Assembly: GCA_902777855.1 (NCBI GenBank)
Contig: CACYVN010000007.1
Location: forward strand, 280,358 to 344,357
Reading direction: 5' to 3'
Length of the DNA: 64,000 bases
From: an uncultured bacterium
GTDB lineage: Bacteria; Cyanobacteriota; Vampirovibrionia; Gastranaerophilales; Gastranaerophilaceae
The notes below the pieces were generated by a model that saw only the letters and a list, made by a program, of their open reading frames with translations, did no database searches and had not been told where the DNA came from. This document shows, piece by piece, positions 26,847 to 34,935 of this stretch (within the stretch, counting starts at the first letter, position 1; each line of letters opens with the position of its first letter). Made by a program: the position numbers and the translations under genes.

Positions 26847-28103
26847 TTATGCATTCTCCTTGCCCTTATTAGTGGGCGTTATTTGTAAGAACGTATGCAG
26901 TTCCGTTCTGTGCTGTAACAAATACTTCACATCTGCACTTGTGAAGTCTTGCGTACTTGGGGCAACTTGTAAGAGTCCATACTCTTGCCCTACCTTACGC
27001 AACAAGGTTAAAATCTTTGCTATTTCACCGTTACGGTGTTCTATTAATAGTCTTGACAGTTCTAAATGACGACAAAATAAGGTTTCCAAAGATATAGTTA
27101 TTTTTTCATAGCATGCCGGGCAATTTATAATCCACCAGAGGTAATCAATAAATGTAGCAATAAATGGTGCTTGCTTCGTTCCGGGAATTTTGGCATAGTA
27201 GCCCATGTTCCGTTTGATTTGTTGGCGGATATGTTTTGTCATTAAGCGTGATGAAAATACAAGGTTTTCGTCATCATCAATATTAAAATCATCTATTAAA
27301 CCAATTCTAATTAGTTCATTAAAGGAATTTAGAACTATATCTTGTTTCTTGGCTTTCCGACCAGTAAAGGTCAAGTCTTTATAGAATGCTTTGAAACTGC
27401 ACCAGTATGGTTGCTCTAATTCAGAATTATCAATAATAGCGGAACTATGGCTCATTATCTGTAATACCTTTTCAAGCACTACACGTGCATTTATAGGTAT
27501 GACAGATTTTGCCATTATACCGCATACCGCCTGCGGTATTCTGTATTTGTCTGATAACTCGTTAATCTGGTAATAATAACCATTATTCTGGTATAGGTCA
27601 TCATCTATTGATAATATTTTTTCAATATCATTAGATGTAATAGGCGGTAGGCTGCCTATTTTGTATTCAGACCACTTTGGACAGAATTTAGGTAATGTCG
27701 TCTTGGTGAAAGTTAGAGCATAACATGGATATGCTCTTATGCGTGAACTTGCCAAATTATCCGCTAAATACTTTACATCGTATTCATCAAAACGGTAAAA
27801 TACAACGTACTGATAAAAATAAGGTTCATAAGCCCAAAGTGTCTTAGGGTTTAGTAATTTAAAACTCAGCTCATCACAAACAATACATACACATTGTTCT
27901 TTTGGGTACATCTCACCAATGTACTGTGAGCTATAATCAAGGTTATACAACAAATCTTCCGTACTCACATTTTCTTTAACAGTTGTGTACTCATCATTGT
28001 ATATCTGAGATACATCATAACAGAAGCCGGGCTGCCTACCCTTATTCAGTTTCTTTTCGTTTTGAACTTGAAGTTCTTGTCTATTCAATTTTTTCTTTGC
28101 CAT
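26847..28103 (-). CDS. 418-aa protein, candidate replication initiator of the element
   Basis: The protein has no recognised catalytic motif. The N-terminal part is Lys-rich, the middle has aromatic-rich strands, and residues 190-320 look like tandem winged-helix-type segments (YRIPQAVCGIMAKSVIP, then FKAFYKDLTFTGRKAKKQD, then SFNELIRIGLIDDF). It has the size and layout of plasmid/phage replication proteins and lies just downstream of a region rich in GTTAC repeats and hairpins (28308-28738). The role is inferred from context. It could equally be a regulator. Confidence 0.5.
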   Translation of the reverse strand: MAKKKLNRQELQVQNEKKLNKGRQPGFCYDVSQIYNDEYTTVKENVSTEDLLYNLDYSSQYIGEMYPKEQCVCIVCDELSFKLLNPKTLWAYEPYFYQYVVFYRFDEYDVKYLADNLASSRIRAYPCYALTFTKTTLPKFCPKWSEYKIGSLPPITSNDIEKILSIDDDLYQNNGYYYQINELSDKYRIPQAVCGIMAKSVIPINARVVLEKVLQIMSHSSAIIDNSELEQPYWCSFKAFYKDLTFTGRKAKKQDIVLNSFNELIRIGLIDDFNIDDDENLVFSSRLMTKHIRQQIKRNMGYYAKIPGTKQAPFIATFIDYLWWIINCPACYEKITISLETLFCRHLELSRLLIEHRNGEIAKILTLLRKVGQEYGLLQVAPSTQDFTSADVKYLLQHRTELHTFLQITPTNKGKENA

Positions 28104-28743
28104 AGGGTTCTACTCCATATAAAAATCAACAATCTAAAACAAAATATAATAACTATGTTTTGTTTCTTGTACTAAAATCTAATAATCAATCTGATATAAA
28201 ATATAACAATTGCGATATGCGTTCGATATGAAAAAATAAATGCAACTACGTAAATTGTAGCTGCATTGATTATTGATTATGGAAATGCCCCTTGGGCTAT
28301 TAAATTGTCTTTGGCAGAGGTTAGGTCGGATGACCTAACTTGCCCAACGTTCTATATTAAAATATAATAATAATTCTTGTTGTTTAGAATATATTTGTTG
28401 CACACGACAAAATATATCTTTGGCAAGGGAAGTCGGCTAACTTGCCCAACGTTCTTAGATGACTGTGGGGAGATTGTTTGATTATTAAATACAAAAGTAA
28501 CTGATAGACTAACTATATAAATAGATAGAGTAGTTTTATAATACTTGAAATACAGTAATAACAGTAAACTCGGTAATTTTAAGATTGCAGTATTGTAACT
28601 ATTTTTCTACTAATTGTTACCAATTTTTTGTGGGATGTAACCAAAATCTTGCAGGGTTGTTGTTACAGTTCTACTAATTGTTACCCAAAATTTGCAACAT
28701 TGTTACCAGAAACAACAGAATTATTGCAGGAATGTAACTGTTT
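28104..28743. other. Non-coding region with hairpin repeats and GTTAC/GTAAC repeats (candidate origin)
   Basis: Two related blocks at 28308-28353 and 28417-28455 start TCTTTGGCA and end CTTGCCCAACGTTCT, and can fold into stem-loops; block 1 also holds a GGTTAGGTC/GACCTAAC hairpin. Then eight GTTAC or GTAAC pentamers occur at 28497, 28595, 28616, 28637, 28662, 28680, 28702 and 28734. A 17-bp direct repeat (28605-28621 and 28669-28685) includes two of them. The layout fits an iteron-type origin or a repressor-binding region upstream of the 418-aa gene. Confidence 0.5.
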
Positions 28744-29160
28744 TTAACCTTGTTTCTTGAAATCAATAAACCTCGCATAAGAAACAATGTCAGCAACATC
28801 TTCTTTAGAATAACCCAGTCCTGCAATGAATGTAGTTAATTTATCGTAATTGTTGGTATCATCAACAATGATTTTAGAACGTTTAAGTTTATCATCTGTA
28901 ACCTGTTTCATCTGCTCAAAGAGTGTAGGAAACGGTATTTCAAGTGCCTCACATATTCTTAATAACGTTTCAATTCTAGGCATAGATACAGCATTTTCTA
29001 AATCGGATATGACAGCAGTTCCAACACCTGTCATGATATTTAAGTCCTTTATTAATATCCCCCTTTCTTTCCTACGGTTATGAATGAATGGGGCAATTTG
29101 TTCAAGTATATTCTTTTCATACTTCTTAACTTGTTCTTTAATCTTATCCGCTTGTTTCAT
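28744..29160 (-). CDS. XRE-family repressor (integrase switch)
   Basis: The 138-residue protein has an XRE domain around residues 22-80 (IHNRRKERGILIKDLNIMTG, then AVISDLENAVSMPRIETLLR). The C-terminal part is acidic/helical and contains GYSKEDVADIVSYA. An AAGGAG ribosome-binding site precedes it. It is divergent from the excisionase-integrase pair with back-to-back promoters, the normal layout of an immunity or lysogeny repressor. Confidence 0.85.
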   Translation of the reverse strand: MKQADKIKEQVKKYEKNILEQIAPFIHNRRKERGILIKDLNIMTGVGTAVISDLENAVSMPRIETLLRICEALEIPFPTLFEQMKQVTDDKLKRSKIIVDDTNNYDKLTTFIAGLGYSKEDVADIVSYARFIDFKKQG

Positions 29161-29180
29161 AACTATCTCCTTGTGTACTT

Positions 29181-29209
29181 ATATTACTTTACTTTTCTTA
29201 TATTGTCAA
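29181..29209 (-). promoter_or_regulatory. Promoter of the XRE repressor
   Basis: On the minus strand TTGACA (complement of 29204-29209) and TAATAT (complement of 29181-29186) are 17 nt apart. Nearby GAAACG and GAAATC half-sites (29215-29232) may be operators. Confidence 0.7.
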
Positions 29210-29271
29210 TATCAGAAACGCATTCTGAAATCAATAATATTATCATTTACAGAAACGATTTCGCTAAATGC

Positions 29272-29300
29272 TTGACAAGGTATTGGATATATGATATTAT
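29272..29300 (+). promoter_or_regulatory. Promoter of the excisionase-integrase operon
   Basis: TTGACA (29272-29277) and TATTAT (29295-29300) are separated by 17 nt. GAAACG-type half-sites lie on both sides (around 29252-29263 and 29309-29320). Confidence 0.75.
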
Positions 29301-29351
29301 GATAATACGAAACAATATCGCATAATCATAATTTATAAAGGAGAATATATT

Positions 29352-29579
29352 ATGGAAAACATTGTTCCAATTAAAAGAGAAGTACATACAAGCATATCGG
29401 CTATTAGTTCACCCTTTGGAACTATAAGCATGAAAGCATGTGCAGATTATCTAGGAGTGGCACTAAGTACATTATATACTTGGCGGAAAAAGGGAGATAT
29501 TCCTGCTGACTGCTTTAAAGAGGTTGGTGGCACTATATTTGTTCTGGCTAGAAATATGCGTAGGTTCTTTGAAAGTTAG
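29352..29579 (+). CDS. Excisionase-like helix-turn-helix protein
   Basis: The 75-residue protein has a MerR/excisionase-type winged helix: MKACADYLGVALSTLYTW, then RKKGDIPADCFKEVGGTIFV. AAAGGAG precedes the start. It precedes the integrase by 11 nt and shares its promoter. A role as directionality factor is inferred from context. Confidence 0.8.
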   Translation: MENIVPIKREVHTSISAISSPFGTISMKACADYLGVALSTLYTWRKKGDIPADCFKEVGGTIFVLARNMRRFFES

Positions 29580-29590
29580 TAGGTGTTACT

Positions 29591-30646
29591 ATGGGCAAAA
29601 GTACCAAGAAGCATTATATAAATGGCATAGCACAAGTAGGCGACACGTTCTACATCAGACCTAAAGTTCACGGTAAAGTTCGTAACATAGTTGCTCAAGG
29701 TGCTAAAAATAGAGCAGAAGCAAACGTAATCTATGAAGCAGAAAAGTATAAAATGCGACAGGAAGAAGTAGGACTTGCCAAAGTTGAAAAGCCTGTACCA
29801 TTAAAAGACCTATGTGATATATATAAGGCTTATAATGCCCAGAACAATAGACAACGTGAACCAAAAGAAAAGATTGAAGCCGTTAGGCAGTTCTGGGGGC
29901 TAAATAAAGATGCTGCCAAACTAAAACAAAGTGATATTATAAAGTTTCGTTCTTGGCTAATGAAAGAAAAGAAGCTATCTAATAGCACTATAAACAGGTA
30001 TGTTGCTTTTCTGTCTAAAGCATTTAACCTTGCCATTGAAGATGATTTGTTAATTAAGAACCCATGCAGTCATCTAGATAAATTGGAAGAACCAGATGAA
30101 AATGTTAAATACTTAACAAAAGAAGAAACCGACAAAGTGCTTGAATTACTTGAAACAGAAGAATTTATTAAGTTCAAGCCTTTGGTATTAATGTGCTTCA
30201 ATACAGGATTTAGGATTAGCAATGTCAATTACATGCGTTGGGAATGGATTAATATAGATAAGAAATTAATTAGGATTAAACCTAAAGATAACAAAGGGAA
30301 ACAGGATATTAAGCACCGCATAAACGATGATGTATATAGTATCCTAATGGAATTAGGGGTAAAGGATAGCGGTTACTTGTTTGCAAGAGAAGAAACAGGA
30401 ATGCCTTATGCAAACCCTAGTAGGGATATAATTAATAAGATATTTAATAAGGCAGGTATAGAAGCAAATGGCTTTCATATTATCCGTCATAGTGTTGGTA
30501 CAACACTTGGAGAAGGTACAACACCTACTAAAATTATGGGGTTTCTTCATCATAAAGATATTCGGACTAGCATGAAGTATGTTCATAATACTGATGACGA
30601 ATTTACAAAAGAACACAGCATTATAAAGAATTTTCTAAAACGATAA
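29591..30646 (+). CDS. Tyrosine recombinase (integrase)
   Basis: The 351-residue protein has an N-terminal SAM-like core-binding domain (about residues 70-165) and a catalytic domain with FNTGFRIS (R208), K232, HIIRH (H296, R299), FLHHKD (H320/H321) and MKYVH (catalytic Y330). It inserts the element into tRNA-Glu, whose copy at 30715-30786 lies just beyond the stop. Arm-type repeats flank this gene and the other element end. The length is typical for integrases of genomic islands. Confidence 0.95.
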   Translation: MGKSTKKHYINGIAQVGDTFYIRPKVHGKVRNIVAQGAKNRAEANVIYEAEKYKMRQEEVGLAKVEKPVPLKDLCDIYKAYNAQNNRQREPKEKIEAVRQFWGLNKDAAKLKQSDIIKFRSWLMKEKKLSNSTINRYVAFLSKAFNLAIEDDLLIKNPCSHLDKLEEPDENVKYLTKEETDKVLELLETEEFIKFKPLVLMCFNTGFRISNVNYMRWEWINIDKKLIRIKPKDNKGKQDIKHRINDDVYSILMELGVKDSGYLFAREETGMPYANPSRDIINKIFNKAGIEANGFHIIRHSVGTTLGEGTTPTKIMGFLHHKDIRTSMKYVHNTDDEFTKEHSIIKNFLKR

Positions 30647-30669
30647 ATTATTTTACGAGAAGTTAATTA

Positions 30670-30690
30670 GGGTACATATCGGGTACACGA
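30670..30690 (+). promoter_or_regulatory. Arm-type integrase site, right
   Basis: This is a 21-bp block with two GGGTACA copies, 20 of 21 identical to 19506-19526 and in the same orientation, 24 nt from attR. Confidence 0.6.
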
Positions 30691-30714
30691 CAAATAAGAA
30701 AGGCTGAAATTAAA

Positions 30715-30755
30715 CGGCGGTAAGGGGAATTGAACCCCTGTTTGGAGAATGAGAA
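30715..30755 (-). repeat. attR: element-supplied 3' half of tRNA-Glu
   Basis: It differs from attL at two T-stem positions that compensate each other (G-C for C-G) and at one anticodon-stem position. The crossover lies in the shared anticodon-loop stretch around GAATGAGAA. Confidence 0.8.
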
Positions 30756-30786
30756 TCTGCCGTCCTGACCACTAGACGATACCGCT
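30715..30786 (-). tRNA. tRNA-Glu(CUC), chimeric after integration
   Basis: Read on the minus strand, an acceptor, a U8, a D arm with GTCTAGTGGTCAGGAC, an anticodon loop TTCTCAT (anticodon CTC), and a T arm AGGGG/CCCCT with TTCAATT loop can be placed. CCA is not encoded. The anticodon stem GCAGA with TCTCC has a C-C mismatch at the 28-42 pair, and the first acceptor pair is A-C. The promoter on the minus strand is TTGAGA (30822-30827) and TATAAT (30799-30804), 17 nt apart. The 3' half comes from the element; the original 3' half lies at 19370. Confidence 0.85.
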
Positions 30787-30798
30787 GAGTGTGATTTT

Positions 30799-30827
30799 AT
30801 TATAGTGCAAAAAATATTATATCTCAA
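30799..30827 (-). promoter_or_regulatory. Promoter of tRNA-Glu
   Basis: TTGAGA and TATAAT on the minus strand are 17 nt apart, with the -10 ending 12 nt before the mature 5' end. Confidence 0.7.
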
Positions 30828-30907
30828 TCCGTTTGTAAAAATTTATTTAACATGAAAGGAACTAAAAAATTTATGTATTATCATGTTAAAACAGATGAGG
30901 AGAAATC

Positions 30908-32299
30908 ATGCCCGCAGTAAAATCAAAAAGAAAAGAAGTTGATGAAAATTTAATTCCGCAGAATATAGAAGCCGAAGAAGCAATTTTGGGTGCAGTTCTT
31001 GTTAATCCGACATGCCTTGCAAAGGTTTCGGATTCACTTGATGCGGGGTGTTTTTATAAACCTGCTCACAGATATATCTATGAAGCAATGATTGAGTTAT
31101 TTAACAATAACGACAATATAGATATTGTTTCGGTATCGGATGTTCTCAGCTACAACGGCAAACTTGATGCGGTTGGCGGTCGTGCATATATAAATGATTT
31201 GGCTGAAAATACAATTACCACCACAAATGTTGCATATTATGCCAAAATTATAAAAGAAAAAGCCACAAAACGTGCACTAATCAGTGCAGGTGCGGAAATT
31301 GTAAGCAAGGGATATGACCTTGAACCGAGTGATGCATCAATAGAGCAGGCTGAAAAATTAATCTATGATATCAGTGCAAACAAAACGACTTCAGACCTTG
31401 TTCCTGTCAAAGATTTGGTTTTGAACGCTTATGATAAAATTGAATACCGTTATAATCATAAAGACGAATTAACAGGTGTTCGTACTGGATTTGATAAACT
31501 TGATATGACTTTAAATGGTCTGAATAAATCTGATTTAATAATTCTTGCGGCTCGTCCTGCGATGGGGAAAACTGCTTTGGCACTGAACATTGCGCAGAAC
31601 GTTGCAATTAATGAAAAAGTACCTGTTTGTATCTTTTCGCTTGAAATGTCAGCCGGACAGTTGGTACAGAGAATGTTGTGTTCACATGCCGAAGTTGATG
31701 CCCAAAGAATAAAAACAGGTCAAATGCAGCAAAAAGACTGGGAAAAACTCACTATGGCGATGGATGATTTTTCACAGGCAAGAATTTATATAGACGATTC
31801 AGGCGGCTGTACTCTGACTGATGTTCGCACAAAATTGCGTCGTCTGAAATCTCAGGTAAAAGATTTGGGACTTGTTGTGATAGACTATCTTCAACTTATG
31901 GAAAGCTCGGGAAAAGAGGACAGATTACAACAGATTTCTGCAATTTCGAGAGGTTTGAAAATTTTGGCAAAAGAGCTTGATGTTCCTGTTCTTGCTCTGT
32001 CACAGTTATCCCGTCAGGTTGAAAGCAGAAATGATAAACGTCCGATGTTATCAGACCTTAGAGAATCCGGTTCTATTGAGCAGGATGCTGATATTGTAAT
32101 GTTTATTTATCGTGCTGATTATTATGCAAAAGCAGAAGAATCAGAGGAAGAAGAAGCAATTAAGGCTAATTCAAAAGGGCTTTCGGACATCATTATTGCT
32201 AAACACAGAAACGGTCCTGTTGATACTATTAAATTATTATTCCAGTCAAATATTACAAAATTCAAAAATCCGCTTAATGATTCTTTTGATGCGTTTTAA
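30908..32299 (+). CDS. dnaB: Replicative DNA helicase DnaB
   Basis: The 463-residue protein has the N-terminal DnaB domain (NIEAEEAILGAVL, then FYKPAHRYIYEAM) and a RecA-like domain with Walker A RPAMGKT (216-222), VVIDYLQLM (Walker B), LAKELDVPVLALSQLSRQVE, and a DLRESGSIEQDADIVMF motif. It is the hexameric fork helicase. The length is normal and no intein is present. GAGGAGA precedes the start. It stands alone on the plus strand, divergent from the tRNA-Glu. Confidence 0.97.
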   Translation: MPAVKSKRKEVDENLIPQNIEAEEAILGAVLVNPTCLAKVSDSLDAGCFYKPAHRYIYEAMIELFNNNDNIDIVSVSDVLSYNGKLDAVGGRAYINDLAENTITTTNVAYYAKIIKEKATKRALISAGAEIVSKGYDLEPSDASIEQAEKLIYDISANKTTSDLVPVKDLVLNAYDKIEYRYNHKDELTGVRTGFDKLDMTLNGLNKSDLIILAARPAMGKTALALNIAQNVAINEKVPVCIFSLEMSAGQLVQRMLCSHAEVDAQRIKTGQMQQKDWEKLTMAMDDFSQARIYIDDSGGCTLTDVRTKLRRLKSQVKDLGLVVIDYLQLMESSGKEDRLQQISAISRGLKILAKELDVPVLALSQLSRQVESRNDKRPMLSDLRESGSIEQDADIVMFIYRADYYAKAEESEEEEAIKANSKGLSDIIIAKHRNGPVDTIKLLFQSNITKFKNPLNDSFDAF

Positions 32300-32617
32300 T
32301 TAAAGGGTTGTAAAGCTACTGTGATATCGCCATAAAATTTAATTAATATTTCTTAACAATATATAAAAATTATAGCAATTTTCGATAATGAAAATTTTTT
32401 ATATAAATGTAAGGGATATTAAGTCAAAAGATTTTGGGAAAAATAAATAACTCACGAAAGAATAAATTGAGTTAAACTTTCAGGGAAAATTTAGGGGAAA
32501 TTAAATCGAATCATCCATCATAATCAATCTTCTTGGGTGCTGAATATATTTCAGTGCCTTTTTTCTTTATATTTTTAAGATTTTATGTTATGGTGTAAAC
32601 AGCAAAGGGAGTTTATT
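32300..32617. other. AT-rich spacer between dnaB and the phosphatase gene
   Basis: I see no gene here. It is mostly AT-rich DNA, with one terminator-like hairpin at 32536-32564. Confidence 0.5.
32536..32564 (+). terminator. Candidate terminator
   Basis: GGTGCTGAA (32536-32544) pairs with TTCAGTGCC (32550-32558), including two G-U pairs, and a T6 tract follows. It is 237 nt after the dnaB stop. Confidence 0.6.
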
Positions 32618-33607
32618 ATGATTCACGAATTTTTATCGGATCCGAACTGGTTGAGTCCGCAAATAGATTATCTTTTGTGGCTTCAGAATATCAGAGAACA
32701 TTTAGGTCCGGTATTTGATAATATATTTTTACACATAACAATGTTTGGGGAAATTCTTATTCCGACACTTGTTATAAGTATAATTTACTGGTGTATTGAT
32801 GCGGAAGCGGGGTTATATCTGTTCGGACTAAATTCACTGGGGTTATTATTTATGCAATTGTTTAAAACCTCTGCGTGTGTGTATAGACCATGGATATTGA
32901 GTGACAAAATAAAACCTGTGGCATCTGCTCTTGCAATGGCACACGGATATTCGTTCCCGAGCGGGCATTGTATGATTTCTGCAACAAGCTGGGGCGGGGT
33001 TGCGTTCTTACTTAGAAAAAGGAAAATTTTTGCAACTTTGATTGTGCTCTTAATACTTACAATAGCGTTTTCAAGAACATATCTCGGAGTGCATACTCCT
33101 CAGGATATCGTTATCGGACTTTTATCCGGACTTATTTTTGTGTTTGTTATGTACTACGTTTTAAAGTGGTGTAAAAAAGATAAAAACAGATATTTGTATT
33201 TGCTTGGAATTTTTGATTTGGCAATTTTGGCAACAGTATTGTATGTAATTTTCAAAAGTTATCCGTTGGATTATGTTAATGGTAAATTACTTGTAAATCC
33301 GTATCATGCAAGATATGTCGCAATATTGTTCTGCGGCTGGGTTATGGGGTTAATAAACGGAGTATTATTATGCAAAAGATTCTTCCCGTTTGATGCCAAA
33401 AGCGGGAGTATTAAAGTAAGAATTATAAGAGGGATAATAGGTGCGTGCATTTTTATTTGTGTTTTTCATCCTGTGAATAACTATTTTATAATACACGAAT
33501 CCCGTTTCAGAATAGGATTACCATCAATGTTTGCGGTGGGATTTTTCATTACTGCAATTTATCCGCTGATATTTTCTAAAGTTGAAAAATTATTAAAATG
33601 TAAATAA
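32618..33607 (+). CDS. PAP2-family membrane phosphatase
   Basis: The 329-residue protein has the three PAP2 motifs: K83 ... RP (90-91), PSGH (114-117) and SRTYLGVHTPQD (152-163). It also has eight or so hydrophobic spans, more than a minimal PAP2 protein. It likely dephosphorylates a lipid or undecaprenyl-type substrate on the outer face of the membrane. The ATG at 32618 is chosen because AAGGGAG lies just before it; an in-frame ATG at 32585 lacks a ribosome-binding site. The gene is monocistronic. Confidence 0.9.
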   Translation: MIHEFLSDPNWLSPQIDYLLWLQNIREHLGPVFDNIFLHITMFGEILIPTLVISIIYWCIDAEAGLYLFGLNSLGLLFMQLFKTSACVYRPWILSDKIKPVASALAMAHGYSFPSGHCMISATSWGGVAFLLRKRKIFATLIVLLILTIAFSRTYLGVHTPQDIVIGLLSGLIFVFVMYYVLKWCKKDKNRYLYLLGIFDLAILATVLYVIFKSYPLDYVNGKLLVNPYHARYVAILFCGWVMGLINGVLLCKRFFPFDAKSGSIKVRIIRGIIGACIFICVFHPVNNYFIIHESRFRIGLPSMFAVGFFITAIYPLIFSKVEKLLKCK

Positions 33608-33751
33608 ACTTTATTTTTAGATAGTTTATGTAAAATTATATAATAGATTGTTTACAGATATTAATTGTAAATACTGTGTAATAAATTTGCACATGCCCTA
33701 AACGACCGTTACAATGGTAATGATAGGAACAGTAACAGGGGTGAATTTTTA

Positions 33752-34933
33752 ATGCCGAAGTTAGCAAGGGATTACAGTTATTCAAGTTATACAAATTCTT
33801 ATACTTCAGACATAATCAGAAATGACAGACCTGCAAAAGGGAAAATATATCATTATCCGTCAGTTGAAGAACGCAGGAATAAGGCAAAAAGAAAAAAGAA
33901 AAATCCGTTGAGATTTTTATTATCAAGCGCTATTTTACTTGGCATTTTGATGATTTTTATGCCTTATTCTTTCAGCACTGTAAAGCAATCTGTTTTTACT
34001 CCGGTTCCGTATAAGAATATTTCATCCGATTTGCATAATGTTGCATTTCCGACAACAAATTATCTGTCAAATAACTGGTATCTCGGAGAACGTAAATTTT
34101 CTTATCATACCGATTCAAAAGATGCACAGATGCTTTCTGTAAGAGAAGGTGTAAATATGCCGGCTTTAAAAGGCGAACTTTTAAAACTGATGAATGAGTA
34201 TCCTATGGTTACTCCTGCTATTTACGTGTGGGATTATGAAACACAAAATTATGTTGATATTAATGCATCAAAAATTTTCCCTGTTGCAAGTATTATTAAA
34301 ATACCAGTTTTAATAGATTTGTTTAAGTCCGTTGAAAATGGTGAAATTGCTCTTGATGACACAATCCCTCTTACCGAATATTATAGGACTGAGGGTTCCG
34401 GAAATTTGCAATATATGGCGGGAAATACTTCGTTTACGGTTGATAAACTGGCAGAAGTTATGATAACAGAATCCGATAATTCTGCGACAAATATGCTTAT
34501 GTCAAAAATCGGCGGAATGAATACGGTTAATCAGTCTATAAGAGACTGGGGTTTAAAAAATACCGAAATACAGGCTTGGCTTCCTGATATGAAAGGTACA
34601 AATCATTCAACCGCAAAAGAAATGGCGCAAATGCTTTATAATATTGATTTGAATGAACAATTTTTAACAAATGCATCAAGAAATAAAATATACGGCTATA
34701 TGAGTCATGTTCACAATGACAGACTTATTGCAGCAGGGCTTGGCAAGGGCTCTACTTTCTATCACAAAACAGGGGATATAGGTACAATGCTCGGAGATGC
34801 AGGAATTGTTGTAACTCCGTCAGGTAAAAGATATATTGTTGTAATTTTGGCAAAACGTCCTCATAATTCGTTTTCCGGGAAAGAGTTTATTGTAAAAGCA
34901 TCTGAAATTATTTATAATTATATGGTGAGATAG
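33752..34933 (+). CDS. Membrane-anchored class A beta-lactamase-fold protein
   Basis: The 393-residue protein has a cytoplasmic Lys-rich tail, one membrane span (about 55-70) and an outside domain with SIIK (S180, K183), SDN (241-243) and KTG (339-341). These are the three active-site motifs of serine beta-lactamases and penicillin-binding proteins. The omega-loop motif ExxLN needed for deacylation in class A enzymes is not visible in the expected place (IQAWLPDMKG there). It may be a slow or non-hydrolytic enzyme, or act on cell-wall peptides. Resistance cannot be inferred from this. It is followed 2 nt later by ldpA. Confidence 0.85.
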   Translation: MPKLARDYSYSSYTNSYTSDIIRNDRPAKGKIYHYPSVEERRNKAKRKKKNPLRFLLSSAILLGILMIFMPYSFSTVKQSVFTPVPYKNISSDLHNVAFPTTNYLSNNWYLGERKFSYHTDSKDAQMLSVREGVNMPALKGELLKLMNEYPMVTPAIYVWDYETQNYVDINASKIFPVASIIKIPVLIDLFKSVENGEIALDDTIPLTEYYRTEGSGNLQYMAGNTSFTVDKLAEVMITESDNSATNMLMSKIGGMNTVNQSIRDWGLKNTEIQAWLPDMKGTNHSTAKEMAQMLYNIDLNEQFLTNASRNKIYGYMSHVHNDRLIAAGLGKGSTFYHKTGDIGTMLGDAGIVVTPSGKRYIVVILAKRPHNSFSGKEFIVKASEIIYNYMVR

Positions 34934-34935
34934 CA

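Larger units (their letters stand above)
19370..30755. mobile_element. Integrative element inserted in tRNA-Glu(CUC)
   Basis: The element is bounded by 41-bp direct repeats of the tRNA-Glu 3' half (19370-19410 and 30715-30755, 37 of 41 identical). Next to the right repeat lie an excisionase-like gene and a tyrosine integrase (29352-30646). Two GGGTACA-containing arm repeats lie inside both ends. It carries a nuclease-methyltransferase, an Mrr-like nuclease, a SLOG-like protein, a serine resolvase, three XRE-type or small regulators, and a possible replication module (26643-28740). No conjugation, capsid or relaxase gene was recognised, so it may be a mobilisable island, a satellite or an integrated plasmid. 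Confidence 0.88.

Noticed and set aside
19606-30646. Complete prophage or conjugative element
   Set aside because: No capsid, terminase, portal, relaxase or type IV secretion genes were recognised.
33752-34933. Antibiotic resistance gene
   Set aside because: The fold motifs are present but the deacylation motif is not visible, so resistance is not supported.
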